Positions 22,201 to 35,411 of a stretch of 64,000 nt of DNA are shown one piece after another. The translations under genes and the position numbers were made by a program. Positions within the stretch are counted from its first letter, which is position 1, and every line of letters starts with the position of its first letter. This stretch comes from Brachionus rotundiformis (taxonomy: Eukaryota; Rotifera; Eurotatoria; Ploima; Brachionidae). A model generated the notes under the pieces. That model saw only the letters and a list, made by a program, of their open reading frames with translations, was not told the origin of the DNA and ran no database searches. The stretch lies in assembly GCA_016802295.1 (NCBI GenBank), contig JAESIW010000180.1, positions 2,938,102 to 3,002,101 of the forward strand. Direction: 5' to 3'.

Positions 22201-24865
22201 TCCATTAATAATGAAACAAAATATCCAACGTATTCTACTTATTTTGTTTAAAGAGCAGAGGTACTTAAATAGCCAAAAGCTTAATGAACAAAAATAGAGC
22301 TAAGAGACGCAAAACGTCTTTATTTTTCGTTTTGTATCGCTTAATTGGCCTCTAATACAGGACTCATACGTTCAAAATGGTTCACTTCTAAAACCATTTC
22401 TATGGATAAATCATTAGTATTTGAATGTTTAATTTATCAACCTCTTATCTTGACTTAAAAACATATTTTGATCTTAAAATCTAAGTTTAAGAGTTTAGTA
22501 GATTGTTTCAAAAAGGTCTCAGCTACCTAGACGCGGAATATTGATAATTTTTACCAACTAAAATTTAGTCTTTTATGTGTCGAAATTTCTAATTAATTAA
22601 TAATGCAAAAACCAAATGAGAATTTATTTTAAAATTAAATGAAAAAAATAATGTCAGAATAATTCTAGTGGTAAACTATTGATTTAAGGCACCATTTTGA
22701 ATGTGTGTGACTCAGTGAGAAGGTATTTATTTTAATTTTGGCAATGAATGAGTTTTTCAAGCAAGCCACCAGTTTGAGAATTTTTCACAAATACTTAATT
22801 AAAGAGTTCCAAGGTGACAAGAATATTTCCATTAGATCTTAAGACAATATTTATCAAATTCCCACTAAGATATTTGCTCCAAACACTAATTGCTGTCGAA
22901 TGTTTATAAATTTAATTTTAAATAATTAAAATAAATGAATAAGAATTACTAATTTGGATTGAAAATTGTGTTATAAAAATGTATTTTAGCTTTCAGACTA
23001 TAACCCTATTTTTTGCGATTATATTTCAAAGTGATTTCCTTAAAAATAAACCCTAATCTTCAGTTTTATCTCTCTCTAGTCTCTGGTTTAAAAATGACTG
23101 GCGATAAATTAGCCTAGAGAGCTCAAAATATCAATAAAATAGAATTCTATTTTACCATTTGCATTTATTTGGCAAATAAATAAAATTCAAGTGCAATATC
23201 AATAGCTACTCATTATCTTTATTTGCTCTGAAATTAGTAATTGTTTCATCTTTTATATAGAGAAGAATCATAAAGGTAGTCCTTGTAAAACTGAAATAAA
23301 CAAATTATTCATATTTGATTTAAGGACCCGATTAAATGACTAAATGAGAAGATCTTAATTTTATTTAATATTGATAATTATCATTACATTTATCGTTTTA
23401 AAAATGATTTTTTAAATTAATTTTTGATTTTTTAAATTGAGAGCAAATTGATATATTATGCACATAAAAAATAGTCAAAATTATCACAATAATTTAAAGA
23501 TTTTATTTATTTAAATTTTTAGTTTTCTTTATTATTTGAGATACCCTAACCTAAGAGAATAATAATTACATTTTTTATATTAAATTTTTTAATCATTTTA
23601 AATTTTACTTAAATAAATAAATTAATTAAAAAAACAATATAGAAAATATTCTTTATTTAATTTTTAAGTGAAACATCTATAAAAAGTAGAATTGTTCGTC
23701 ATGATCTTTATGCCAAATCAATAGCACTATTAAAGATATTTAAAATTATAATAAACCAAGCTATAATAGAAGAATTCAAAATGAATTCTTTAAAATTTAT
23801 ACATTTAATTATTGTTTGGGACTTAAGCCTTCTTTTTCACTATTTTGTTTTTGCCCTTTATTATTTTACTTTTATTCGAAAGAGTTTAATTTGAATTTAA
23901 AATATTATGAAAGTTCCTAAGGGAGATGATTTAAATTTCAATTTAATTAATATAAAAATTAACTGAATTAGCCAAAAATGATCCTTTAATAAAATATTTT
24001 CTTAGGCTAAAATTTCAAATAATTTAGTTGGCTACCTTAAGTGACAGATTGGTTTAAAGACCTAATTCAGGAAAAAATTGTGATCAATTGAATATTTTTT
24101 TTCAACTGGTGCTAAGGAGATAAAAAGAAATTCTACTTTTACTTTCAAACTTGAATTTATGATAAACTGTTCTACAATTTTATATATAAATAAAATTTAT
24201 ATAGACAAAATTATTCAAATTAACTCTATCCAAAAAATATTAGCTTCTTCAGCCATAATATGAATCTTTTTAATCTATGATTTTGTCAGGTTATTCAATA
24301 AATTATTTTAAAAGACTCAAAAATTTAATTTCAATATAAAGTATTCTTATCGAAATTGTCATTTTTTAAATCTACCTATAAATATTAATCAATTAATTGA
24401 ACTTAAAATGTTTTGAGTTTCAAAGTATTATCTATAAAAGTGATTCTAATTTATTTAAGCAAATTTTGTTGAATATTTGCTTTTTATTTAAAAAAAAATA
24501 TTTATAGAAAATAGTCAATAAATTGAAAAACTGAATGAGATGATACTGTTTATATATTTTAAATTTTAATATGACTTTGAAAATTTAATGTTTTTTAAAA
24601 TACTTTAATCAGTTTTGACTTTTGAAATTCTGTTGAGTTTGATCATTGAAAAATAATTAATATTCTATTAAGTAAAAATAATTCGATTAAGGAATAGAAA
24701 AGTATGCTACCTTTTAGATTAAAAAATCTTAAATCTTTTTAAATTTATTTTTTTAAATAAGTCATTTTGATCTAATAAATTTTGGCAGAACAAAAATTAA
24801 ACTATATAGATAACCAAATTATTTTTTAAGTATCGCTGGTCATAAAAATATGATAATTTGGTTGA
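19231..24865. other. Long gene-poor region upstream of the zinc-finger gene
   Basis: About 5.6 kb without a supported coding exon. The first 2 kb next to the zinc-finger gene are noticeably less AT-rich than the remainder, which may mark cis-regulatory DNA of a developmental regulator. A perfect hairpin lies at 21336-21359. The short open frames here look random. Confidence 0.45.
21336..21359. repeat. Perfect 10-bp-stem hairpin
   Basis: CATTATGACA and TGTCATAATG flank a 4-base AAAT loop. It is perfect over the whole stem and includes TGTCA/TGACA half-sites. It could be a dimeric transcription-factor site or chance. Confidence 0.5.
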
Positions 24866-25092
24866 TTATTTGTTTCCCTTTTTGCCTGATGTAAAGTATA
24901 ATGTCAATGCAGCTGTAAGTCCAAGCGAAAGCATTACAGTCTAAGTTATAAAATAATTAGTTAAATTTATTTAAAATAAACTTTATTCCAAATTACATTA
25001 AATCTAGCTTGGGTTGTGTAGGCATTGAAATGTTTTTTCCATCCGACCAATGTTTTGGCGATTTCTGGAGGTACTGGTTCGTGTTCACCCAT
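24866..25092 (-). CDS. ATP5MK: ATP synthase membrane subunit k (DAPIT/USMG5)
   Basis: Two exons (25092-24997 and 24940-24866) give 56 aa; the human protein has 58. The sequence IAKTLVGWKKHFNAYTTQAR aligns with the DAPIT core (FTGIKKYFNSYTLTGR). It is followed by a single membrane helix, VMLSLGLTAALTLYFTSG, and a short lysine-rich end KKGNK. DAPIT is an inner-membrane accessory subunit of the mitochondrial F1Fo ATP synthase that supports dimer formation. The gene is too small to stand out as an open frame because the intron splits it. The phases agree (exon 1 is exactly 32 codons). Confidence 0.85.
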
Positions 25093-25407
25093 TGTTTCTG
25101 TTTATCTTTCTAAAATTCTAAACTAAATTAAATCCAAATTTATCTATTTAAATAAATTTGAAATTTTTTAAGATTTTGGTACGCTTGTTTAAATCTCTAA
25201 ATGCATATGCTACAACACAAAAAGCTTTATGAAAATTTACATTGTTTGCACCATAAACTTAAATTTAGAATTAAGCGTTTATTTTTTCTCTAAAAAAATT
25301 TTGCATTATGCTTTTTATAAAATTCAATTCTAACTTTATTTTTGGGTAAATTAAAACTTTCCAAAGATTTTTTTCTATCAATTTATTTAATCAAAATTTG
25401 ACTATAA

Positions 25408-27973
25408 TTAAGAATTATTGTTAACTTCCTTTAAAGTTTTGGCAACTTCATTAAGCAAACACATCGCATGACCATCATTACTATTAAGATTCTCATTTTT
25501 ACCATTAAATGGATTTTTAAGGAACAAAGAATTTCGATCCATCTTACTACAAAATAAAATCTCATTTCTGTTCTTTGGTAATTTGTTTGAGAACATGTGA
25601 GGCCACAACGATGCCAGTTTTTCAATAACTGATTTTCTGATTGTTGCACTCAAACATAATAAATTCATGACAAAAAAGCCTTGTTATGAAAAAAAAAATT
25701 AATTTGCATTAAAATAATTTTTACTTTATTACCAGTATCTTCAGTGATTACTCTGCAACTTTTTAACAGTTCCATTTCTATAAAATCCGGCGTTGGACCC
25801 CACAATTCACTTGTTGGATCATTTGAATTGACATCAATTATTACAATGTCCCATTTTTTTCCATCATTAGCTGCTTTGTTGATAAATTTTAAACCATCAT
25901 CCACAAAAATACGAGTTTTTTCATCCTCTCTAAGACCGAACCATTCTTTGGCAACATTAACTATTTTCGCATCTATTTCTACAGCGTCAATTTCAGCCTT
26001 TTTTTATACAAATAAAATTTGGAACAAAAAACATAAAACAACTCACATTTTTTAACCAATTTTTGCAATACATTGTCAGTACACCACCACCAAGACCAAT
26101 AATTAAAATCCTTAAGTGTTTTTCTAAGAAAAACATTTTGATTAATGGTTTTTATTAATTCATTTTAGGTAAATTACCAGTTGGTAGCTTTACTGAATAC
26201 AACTGGGCTAGAATAATAGCAAAAAAATCTTCCATAAAAGCATTATAGTTTGGTTTGTATTTTTTTTTTTCATCAGTCTTTTTTTTTCCCTTTTTGCTTT
26301 CTTAAATCATACATTAATTCTTTATTTTTTAAAAGATACTTTTACCTTCTTTAAGGACAATTTCAGTTTGAATTAGAGGTGTTATATTCTGAAAAACTAA
26401 ACGTCTTGTTGGCTCAACCGAATTACTTGGAATAACATCTTCAACAAAAAACTCGCCGCTAATTTCTGATACATCTTTGTATTTTAAATCTCGGGCATCA
26501 ACATCAGCTCCCATCGATAAAAGTGGTATCTAACAAACAATAATAAGATATCTAATTTAAAAAAATGGTGAATACTTTATATGAAGACGGAATTCCTTTC
26601 GGGGCCAGATCCATGACTTTAGGTGACAGCTCTGAGATTATCGCGTCAAGACTTTGATACTCATGATCTCTGTTTAAATGTACAATAGCCAAGCGTTGAT
26701 ATTTAGCTTGACCAGTAAGTTCTTCTCGTCCTAATTTTGTTCCAAAGAGCCATTCTATTTCCCTATTAATGAATTTAGTTTTGTATAATAAACAAAATGA
26801 TACAAATACTTTCCAATAGGAACCACAAAAACAGCAAAAATACCATTCAATTTTGTCTTGTTTGTATTACCAGGTAGGTCAACGATATAAATAGTGTACC
26901 TTGGGTATTTTTGATTTTTTTCATCGTATAAATAAACAAAAACCTCATCACTTGTATCAATAGTTCTAAAAAAAGTCTTTAAAAAAGTTGATTAATTAAT
27001 GACAAAATTTAAACTTGTTCGATATATAAAATTTTGTTAGGCCATAGTGTTGATATTCTTTTATTCTATTCTCAGCTTCTTTTATTGAGTTAACTCTGTG
27101 AAGTTTATCAATATTTAAATCAAGCTGATGCTCAAGCATCTTAAGAATTGTAAAAATTTATAAAATATAAAAAAATTTACTAAATACCAAATAAGGAAGC
27201 TTTATTTTCATCTTTGTAAAAACAAAAACAAAAACTGGAAGGTGAAAATCTAGGTCTTGCTCATTTATTCTGTGAATACGAATAAACCATCCCCTAATTA
27301 AAAAAATTAAAATCAAAATAGTTAATTAAATTCATTTACTTGTTTTTAAACGATTCTAAAATTTTTCTCAATATATGATCTTGAGCCAAGGAAATGCACA
27401 TGTATCTACCTCCGACTCTTAGAACTCTGTCTATCTCATTGAACATTTTGTCGACGTCTTGATCAATCTAACAATTACTGTAAAATCAGTAAAATACATT
27501 TGAATTAAATTTATACTTTTTCAGAGTAATCACTCATTAAGGCGTCTAGGGTACCCTTGTCTACTACAGCATCAAATTTGGAATCTTCGAAATCCATGTT
27601 TAACATATCCATTTTTAAGAATTGCATCTCTTTTCGGTTTTTATTTTTGGCAATCATTTGCTGAATTACTATGCTACTTAAATCGATGTTTACAATATTC
27701 TTCATGCCAACATCATACATATTTTCTGAAAGACGTGAGTTACCACAACCAACAACTAATACATTTTCATTTAGTTTAATATATTTATGGACTAGTCCAC
27801 ATAAATTTTCATATTCTCCATACCTTTTGATTTAGGTAGAGAGAAAAGTTTATTAAAAGAAAAGAATACCATTCGAAAGCTTTTGAGCCACGAATTTTAA
27901 AAAATTTATCCCAGTATTCTTTGTTTCTGAATTCCTTTCCGCTTCCAGGAATCAAGTTAAGACTATTAGACAT
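25408..27973 (-). CDS. METTL13: METTL13-like eEF1A N-terminal/Lys55 methyltransferase
   Basis: About eleven small exons on the minus strand encode a protein with two methyltransferase domains, as in METTL13. The N-terminal domain shows LNLIPGSGKEFRNKEYWDKF, GSKAFEW-YGEYENLCG, NVLVVGCGNSRLSE (SAM motif I), DVGMKNIVNIDLSS, FLKMDMLNMDF and VVDKGTLDALMSD. RVLRVGGRYMCISLAQ follows. The middle has EIEWLFGTKLGREELTG. The C-terminal spermidine-synthase-like domain shows ILIIGLGGGVLTMY, AEIDAVEIDAKIVNVAKEWF, DIVIIDVNSNDPTSELWGP and a final FFVMNLLCLSAT region. In animals the C-terminal domain methylates eEF1A Lys55 and the N-terminal domain methylates its N-terminus, tuning translation. The start at 27973 matches the human start context; a longer start at 28021 is open but less likely. 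Individual exon borders in the middle were not all fixed. Confidence 0.9.
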
Positions 27974-28492
27974 TTTTTTTTCAAAATAAATATTAGATTT
28001 TCTTAAATAAAAAACATTCAATTTTTAAATTTAAAATATCATATTTTTATTTGCATGTAAAATTTTTTCTCCTTTTGTAAACTTTATTTTGCAAATAAAA
28101 TATCAAAAATTTTCCATAAATTTCAGGGGTCTTTACAAAAATTATTTGATTAGTTCCAATAAAAAAATCAATTAGATTATTTAATTTTTTTCTATTTGGA
28201 GAATTTGAAAAATGTTATTAATTGTGTAAAAAAATATAATAACCAAAAAATTTAAAAAGTTTAAGATTAAAAAATAATATTAATGAAAATTTTAAAATAA
28301 GTCATCTTTTAAAAGATAAATTTGAAATAAATATGGTTTAAAATAATTTTCCATTTGAATAAACAACAATCTAAATTTTTTTCAGCCATCATTAGCAGCT
28401 GATTTCTATTGTTTCCATGACAACGTTTATTAAATAAAAAAACTTAAATATTGCCATTAAAAATTATTTGTTTTCATATAATATTTACCAAA
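27974..28492. promoter_or_regulatory. Divergent intergenic region (METTL13 / coiled-coil gene)
   Basis: Only about 520 bp separate the start codons of two divergently transcribed genes, so it probably acts as a shared promoter region. No specific motif was recognised. Confidence 0.4.
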
Positions 28493-31400
28493 ATGACCGA
28501 AAAGAATTCAAAAAGCCTTATTGGGAAATTTAATTCTCCAGGTAAACCTAATAAGAATTTTTTAAAATTGAATTCATATATATTTACCAGCTAATGCATA
28601 TGAGATAATATTAACCAAAATTGACAAAACAGCTAATTCAAAAGATGAGAAAATTAACAAAGTGTTTGAGATTTTTGACGAGCTTTTGCCTAATTTCGGA
28701 GTTTATCACTCAATAATGAAAATAGTAAGACAACAGCTGTTTGGTAAATATTTGTTCCATTCTTTAAATTTTTATTGTAACCTTAAAAAATCTAGAGGCT
28801 GTTTTCAGCAATGAATACACTGGATTTGTGGATGATCAAAATAAAAGTTCTGAAGCTGGTCTACAGCGACTTTCATTTTATTCTCTATTCAATCAGCTAA
28901 AAAATTTGAGAGACAATAAGCGAGAAGAATTGATGGAAGAAATTAAAAATAAGGATAAAGAGTAAGCAAGATATTAAAAATTAAAATAAAAACATATGCC
29001 AAATATAATTTATAGAATCAAGCAAAAAGATGAAAAATTAAGCGAATGTAGGCAACAAATTAAAGACTTGGAAGAGAAAGTAAAAGTGCTAGACTCGAGC
29101 ACCAAGGAACTAGAGAAGCAAATTTCGGAAAAAAATAATGAAATATATAGGTAATTTTTTATATGATAAACTAATTTAATAATTTTTATTTATCTTCAAA
29201 GCTGGGAGAAGAAATTCTTGCGAAATCAAAATGAGAACAAAGTCAAGTTTGAAAATTTGGACCAAAAATATCAAAATTTAGAGGTGATTATTTTTTTTCA
29301 AATATAATCTTGAACTTATTGGTTAATTAGACTGAATTTGAACAAAAATGCGATGAAATAGAAGATTTAAGTATTTTTAAGAGAGCTTTTGATGAAATAA
29401 ATCACAGTAAAATAGATAAAATCCCAATTCAATTTTTTATCCTTGAATATTTAGCTTTCAATACATCTTACGATGATGATTATGGAAAATTCCAAAAAAA
29501 ACAGTTTTTAATGAACAGAAAAGTAAACTTTTAAAGTATTTAGAAGACTTTTTTGACCAAAAAATTTAAAGAATCAAGTAGCGAATGATATTCTTAATTC
29601 CAAAAAGCTAGAGGTAAAAGAATAAAATAAATTCAGTTTAAAAATTAAAAATTTTTGTCTAACAGGAACAAATACTTACACTAATAAATATTTCAACAGA
29701 AGGTAACCAAAGATAAGAATTTGAAATCAAAAGTTTGAAAATATTGTATTTGTTAGAATACGACAAATTTTTGGATAATAAATCAAATGAGTTAAATGAG
29801 AAAATAACCAAAGTAAACAATGATTTAGATTCTAATATTGATGACGATGCTAACTTCACGTCCAATGTCATAAAATTAGATAAAAATGAAAAAGCACATC
29901 TATTCAAAGAAGTAGATTTAACATATTTAAATTTTGTTTAAGTTGTGAGATTTAAATGTTTATTTTAGTTTGAAAAAGAAAAGCAAAACTTCAAAAAATC
30001 CATTTTAGATTTAAAGAGTGAATATGAGATGATTGTTCAGCATAGATTAGGATTAGAAGAGAAACTTTATCTTCTCGAGGCCGATAGGTACAGTTATTTA
30101 ATTTGAACAATTTCTAAATAAATAATTCTAGTTGAATAATTAAAAAATCTAATTAATTATTAAATTTTTTTATTATTTGATTTTTGAAAATAAATTTTTA
30201 AAAGAGAAACACAAGAATATATCAAAAGACAAAAGTCGAGATCAGTTGCAAATCAAAACTCGGCTAGCTCAAGTGCTTTACAAGGCCTAGAAGAACACTA
30301 TGAACCAATTCGTAAAGGACCTGATCGTGACCAGTTCGGACTACAGGATAGGATATTCAGTAAGTGGGCATGCTCAATGCAAACAAGTTCCAATGGTGAA
30401 ATATGGTTTGATTGTAGACAAGTAAAATATTGTGAGAACTGTGCTGAAAAAGTAGATTTTAAATTTTATGATGTTTTTTTTGATTAATTTTTTGCTAAAT
30501 TTAGACATTAATTTGTCCTCATAAACTTCCAAGTCACGAAGCTGTAATTCAAATTCCACCTGGAACACAATATCTAAAATTTTCAAGACCCAAGCTCCAA
30601 TTTAATCAATTCATGGTTAAACGCGCTTTGGATGGACACAAGAAACAACTTTTACGAATTTCAAATTCTGATTACCAAATAAGTTCTGCTTCAGTATTGA
30701 CTAATTATGAGCCAGAATTTCCTGTAGATTCAATGCAAAATTCTAATGATGAGTCAGTATTGTTACTGAATGAAGGAAATCCTAGTATTGGAATGGTAAA
30801 ATAAAATAAAAATTATTTTCATTATTTTATTTTATTATTTTAATAGCCTCATAACTTTCAAAGAATATGGTACGACTTTAGTCAAAGAACTTCCTTTAAG
30901 CGACAAGTCCCGAGACCATTTACATATGTAAAATCCCATTTGAATTTATAAGATAAAGATAAAGACTTGTTTATTTACTTTTTTAAAGGAGCGTACTTTG
31001 TCTACGATTCAACAATTTTTGGCCTTTTTACATAACAAGGAAGTGTTTATGAATGTGGAACCGATGGACATTGTGGTAAATGAGATAAATTCAGATTAAA
31101 ATGTTTTTGTATTTTTTTTTTATAAAGGAGTCCTTATATGAATATTTCGAAAAAAGATACGAACTTGAGGACATAAAGTTTTCAGCTGTGTACGATTTCT
31201 TTAGTTCAATAAACTTTTACTCTGCCAAGTCAAGAGTAGGATGCTATTTGAAATTTTTGCCCTTTATTTTAAGCATTCTTCTAGTTTATAGAAATTTTCT
31301 GTCACGTTCTTATTGGCAATTTAGACCGTGGTATTCTCAACTATATTTTATATCTAGGAGAAGTAATAGACAAAATAGACTGGTTTGAAAGCGAGGATGT

Positions 31401-32226
31401 GAAAATATTCTTTGCTCTAATTTATCCATATTGTGATGTAAATTTAAAAAAAATTGGTTATCTTTATACAATTAATTAAAAAAGGATGATGACTTAGATA
31501 ATTTAACTCTGGATTTCATATCATTTGCAGAAAATAAAGTAAACAAAAAATTAGTATGGGATTTTATAATGATGCTAATTCTAAAGAAGCGGGAATTTTT
31601 AATAAATGAGGTTTTTATTAAAAAAATTATTTAGTCAGAATTAAAATTAAATAAAAAGATGGAGTTCAGGCTATGTTCTTTAATAACAAACGACTATTCG
31701 ATGAACGAAACAGAATTTTGTGAGGCGATGGAACAATTTTTCTTCATTTCGGATGAAAAACAGCTTCGTGTCAGCTTTAGAACAGCTTTGGCCCATTGCT
31801 ATTGGGACAGTAATGATAATGCAGTTCCTGTCACTAAATTAGCTCATATTTCTGCTTATTTTTGTATCTTACAAATTGTTAATGAGCTACAAGATAATAT
31901 AAACACAATTGTTACAGAATCAAGAAAAAGAATTATGGAAAACGAAGCCAAAGCCGGACCAAGTAAGCTTTATAAAACAACATGATATAAATTCTTTAGT
32001 TTGAACTTATTCTAAAGTTTTTGTCTATTAATTTTTGTAATATCAGTTTTATTTTTCTGCTTAATTTCTAGAAAGGAAAAATCTTGAAAATGTATGTTTT
32101 TTAGGCTGATTAAGAATAAGCTGAATTCAATGCCTTCATTGGATTAATTAATATTTTTTTTATTGTTTCAAAGATGATGAAAATGATTTAGACAAATTGC
32201 TAAAAATTTTAAAATCGTATTTATGA
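28493..32226 (+). CDS. Coiled-coil protein, TSNAXIP1-like N-terminus (tentative)
   Basis: A many-exon gene starts MTEKNSKSLIGKFNSP. The N-terminal region (FDELLPNFGVYHSIMKIVRQ, EAVFSNEYTGFVDD) resembles the TSNAXIP1 N-terminal domain. A long coiled coil follows (EEIKNKDKEIKQKDEKLSEC, DLEEKVKVLDSSTKELEKQI). The middle has a cysteine-rich patch, VKYCENCAEKTLICPHKLPS, that could bind a metal. The C-terminal third is helical (STIQQFLAFLHNKEVF, FIEIFCHVLIGNLDRGILNY, LVWDFIMMLILKKREFLI). Such proteins are usually ciliary or spermatogenic, but that is inference. A model using the strong donor at 31963 (GTAAGC) and an exon at 32174-32226 ends LKILKSYL-stop. Without splicing, the frame stops at 31985. 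An LTR element lies 76 bp beyond, and exons past it (35847-36005) also fit this donor's phase. Confidence 0.6.
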
Positions 32227-32230
32227 GCTA

Positions 32231-32301
32231 AAATTATCTACTAAAATAAACAAAATTAAATTTAAATATTTTTAGCAAAATTTGAACTTCATTTTATCAA
32301 T
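32231..32301. repeat. Left copy of the 71-bp flanking direct repeat
   Basis: These 71 bp, directly left of the LTR element, are identical to 35689-35759 directly to its right. The copies therefore look like a target duplication, but LTR integrases normally make 4-6 bp. It starts 4 bases after the last stop codon of the upstream coiled-coil gene model. Confidence 0.95.
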
Positions 32302-32578
32302 TGTTGTAGTGTGATTTTCTTCATTGTATTCATTGTATCAAGAAAAGATTGGATTGTTTTAAACCGTTTTATTTTACACAAATAGAACCACCACTTAACC
32401 AAAAATCTATTCCTTTTAAATATTATCCCTAATTCATATTCGTCTCCTAGCTATTAATTAGAGTTGCCTATTAATACCAATTAATATAATATATTAAATA
32501 ACCATAATATATCATATCTATCAACAAGTAGAGTAATGCTTAACAACTGATCTAACTTAGTAAATCAGCCCTATAACA
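32302..32578 (-). repeat. LTR (3' LTR in element orientation)
   Basis: This 277-bp LTR has TG..CA ends and is identical by eye to the copy at 35412-35688. Confidence 0.92.
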
Positions 32579-32580
32579 TA

Positions 32581-32590
32581 CTCCCCCTTG
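32581..32590 (-). other. Polypurine tract of the LTR element
   Basis: On the minus strand CAAGGGGGAG lies two bases before the LTR that starts TGTTATAGGG. This is the expected place for plus-strand primer formation. Confidence 0.75.
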
Positions 32591-32937
32591 TTAATAAGCG
32601 ATGTCCTCATCGCTGAGGTGCCTGATTCACAGAATTCACAGAATCAGCAATCCTCAAACCGCATTGAATTCAGTCACAGAATTCTGCGTTGAACTGTGTC
32701 TACTACGGCTGCAGGTCAATCTCGAAGATTGGGGTATTACACACCGTCTCCTGTTTCTTGTGGTACGCCTGACGATCCCTCTTCAGGAAAGTAGCTGTTC
32801 GTAGTCCACTACGAGGAGGCACAGCGTATCTACCAGCTCTATAGGAGCCTCAGTAGATCATTTAAACAAATCCTAGACCTCTAATTAACAACCTGACAAG
32901 AGAACTCAAAAATAATAAATAAAAGAAATAAATAGAA

Positions 32938-33043
32938 GGTTTTGTGAAATTCAGTACAAAATTACAAAAAGAACAGAAATAAATGTCAAAAAAAAATCGA
33001 ATAATCTTTCTTCCAAAAGTTCAAACCCAACTCTGTAAACGCA
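32938..33043 (+). repeat. Nested terminal fragment of the Mutator-like MITE
   Basis: The segment starts GGTTTTGTGAAATTCAGTAC and continues through a TTCCAAAAGTTCAAACCCA region. It matches one terminal inverted repeat of the foldback element at 44823-45184. Only one end is present. It lies within the LTR element interior, so the MITE end was carried along or inserted there. Confidence 0.7.
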
Positions 33044-35390
33044 ACATAGTAATTCTTTTCTAAATATTCATCTCAAAATCTCGACTTGGTTCACTTGGAC
33101 TGAATTACTGGGAAACTTGATTTAACTCTTTTAAATCTTTTAACTCATTGTCGACTTGTTCAATTCTTGCTTCCACTCTTTATTCCTCATCTGCTTCATC
33201 AGATTTAACTAGTTAAACTTTCGGTTTTAATTCATTGACATCTTCTTTTTGTCCATTTCTTGCTTTAATTCATCTATTTGAGATTGTCTTTCCTGTTACT
33301 CTTGCGACAACTTTGAAAACTTATCACATCGTACTCATTCTCCGACAAGCTCATTACATGCTTGCTCCGCAGCCGCTGCTGCTTTTCTCTGTCCGCCTTT
33401 TGAAACAAGGCCGGCATCTCGGCAAGTACTGACTCTCGATCAGCTCTCCTATCTTTTCGCCTTGCTGCTTTGTTGAGCCCTTCAGCCTCTTATTCAGCGA
33501 ATGAATTCTTCCAAGCTCTGGCACACACAAGACCAGTGCTTAAACTCTTTTCGCAGCGTTTTCTCATGTCTAGCTCCTTCACATCCAACTCCTTTTCACT
33601 CTATTTCTCCTCCTCAAGCTGCTCGTCCTTTGCGCGAAGCCGAACACCTGGTCGAGTGTTTTTTTTTTTTTTTTTTTTCCACCATTTTGCTCTTGCTATG
33701 CGCTCCTGCTTCCTCTCCTCGTAAAGCCTCAGGCACCAAAGTACCAGAACATAGTGCCTGCTGATTCCACTGCCAGAGGTTAAAAAATAATAAAAATAAT
33801 TAAGTCAGAGGTTTCAGACGCAGTACACTGGCCTCATAGTCGCTAAGCTTGGTCTCAATGTCGTTCAGCGACAATTTCAACTCTCTCAGTCTAAATATTA
33901 TGTCCAATTTGATCAGGATAAAGTCCAGATGGTATCTGTGCAGTACTTGAAACAAGTATTGACCAAAATTAGTGAGGTCTATTTTGATCTGTTGGTTAAG
34001 GCTTTGGTAATTTTTGGAGAACATGAACAATGGTTATGTTGCACTCGTTGCCACAGGATTCGATCAGTGCGTCCTCAAACTCGTTCAATCACAGGTCTAT
34101 CAAGTCGAGCTTTTTCTCGAACAAATTACAATATAAGACGATATAGGGCACTTTCCAGCATCGTCTTAGATCTTCCATCTTTCAAGCAATAGAGGAGATG
34201 TACAAGGCCATTAGTGACTAGAATTGTCAGCTAGACGTTATCCTAATTGTCCCTTTAATAAATATTACTCAGTCATTTTTTTTTCTTCTTTATTTTTGTT
34301 CCTAGCTTTTCATAAAACATACATAAATAAATGAACGAAATTTCTACTCTTAGCTAGTCATATTTTTTTTCTTTCCGCGGTATCTTGCTCTGTACATTGA
34401 GAACATTGTGCCTAGAAATAACCCTAAGCAGGATAAAATAGAAAATAAATCCTTCAAAAAGAATCTTGAACAATTGCATTAGTGCCGGATAGGGAATATA
34501 CTAGACAACATGATGCCGAAAAACCAGAAGAATTTTTCAGAAATCAAACTGAGACAATAACAGACAAAATTCATAGCATTAAACTGGTATTAAATGAAAA
34601 ACAAAAGAAAAACAAATGCATCATTAATTTGTACAGTCCTGATGATGCTTAATTGATGGTCGAGTATTTCAATGGTTCTAAAATGTAAAATGTCAAATGT
34701 TGTCCTCGAGTCAAAACTAGGAGGTCAAAAGTTAGGATAGATACATGCAAACAGCCAGTCAGATTAAAATTCAGAAAGCTCTGAATTGAACTTAGAAAGT
34801 GTCTGTGGTGTAGCAAACAAAGAATACTATGTCCCTTTCTATCCTAGTGGATAATGAGATGCGCTCATCTCCTTTTTCTGTACCTTTTTGAGCAACGGCT
34901 CCGACCTGGCACAGAGGTAACTGCAAGTTGGTCATCTACACCGCTATTATTACCCAGTCGAAACCGGTAATCAAAGAAGGTATGGTAAAACCTTCCGTGT
35001 TCGATCCCATCGATCCAAACACTTAAAAAGCTTGATAAAAAAAACAAATGGACGATTTTAGACTAAAAGTTGGTGATGATGTTTCTCTCACGGAAAATGT
35101 TAGTTAAAAGAGAAATTTAAATTTTAGGGAAAAGACTGATAGTGAACCAAAAGTTGTAGGTGAGTTCTCAAAACTGTTTCTTCAACATCGACATCTTCCT
35201 CAAAGGATTCTTTTCTTATTGCGATTTTCTTCGTTTTAATGTTATTTGGATCATCCACGACTGATTCGTCACTGTCGTCATCTTACTCGCAGACTTCCTC
35301 TCTTCTTGCCATTTTCTTTGGTATACCAGGTCCTCTTTGTTTGTTTCCGCTTGCAAATTTTTAAATTCACTTCTTTCTCTCTCCGCGGTT

Positions 35391-35408
35391 CTTTTAGTCG
35401 CAGCGCCA
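35391..35408 (-). other. Primer-binding site of the LTR element
   Basis: Three bases inside the LTR the minus strand reads TGGCGCTGCGACTAAAAG. PBSs start TGG because they pair with the CCA end of a tRNA. Which tRNA is the primer was not determined. Confidence 0.7.
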
Positions 35409-35411
35409 AGT

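Noticed and set aside
31101..31388. A frameshift in the coiled-coil gene, or a separate small ORF
   Set aside because: An intron from the GTAGGA donor near 31235 to the TCTTCTAG acceptor near 31274 restores a clean, conserved-looking frame.
33470..33764. Overlapping plus-strand ORFs inside the LTR element as cargo genes
   Set aside because: They run through a poly-T tract giving a string of Phe, lie antisense to the element, and have no recognisable domain.
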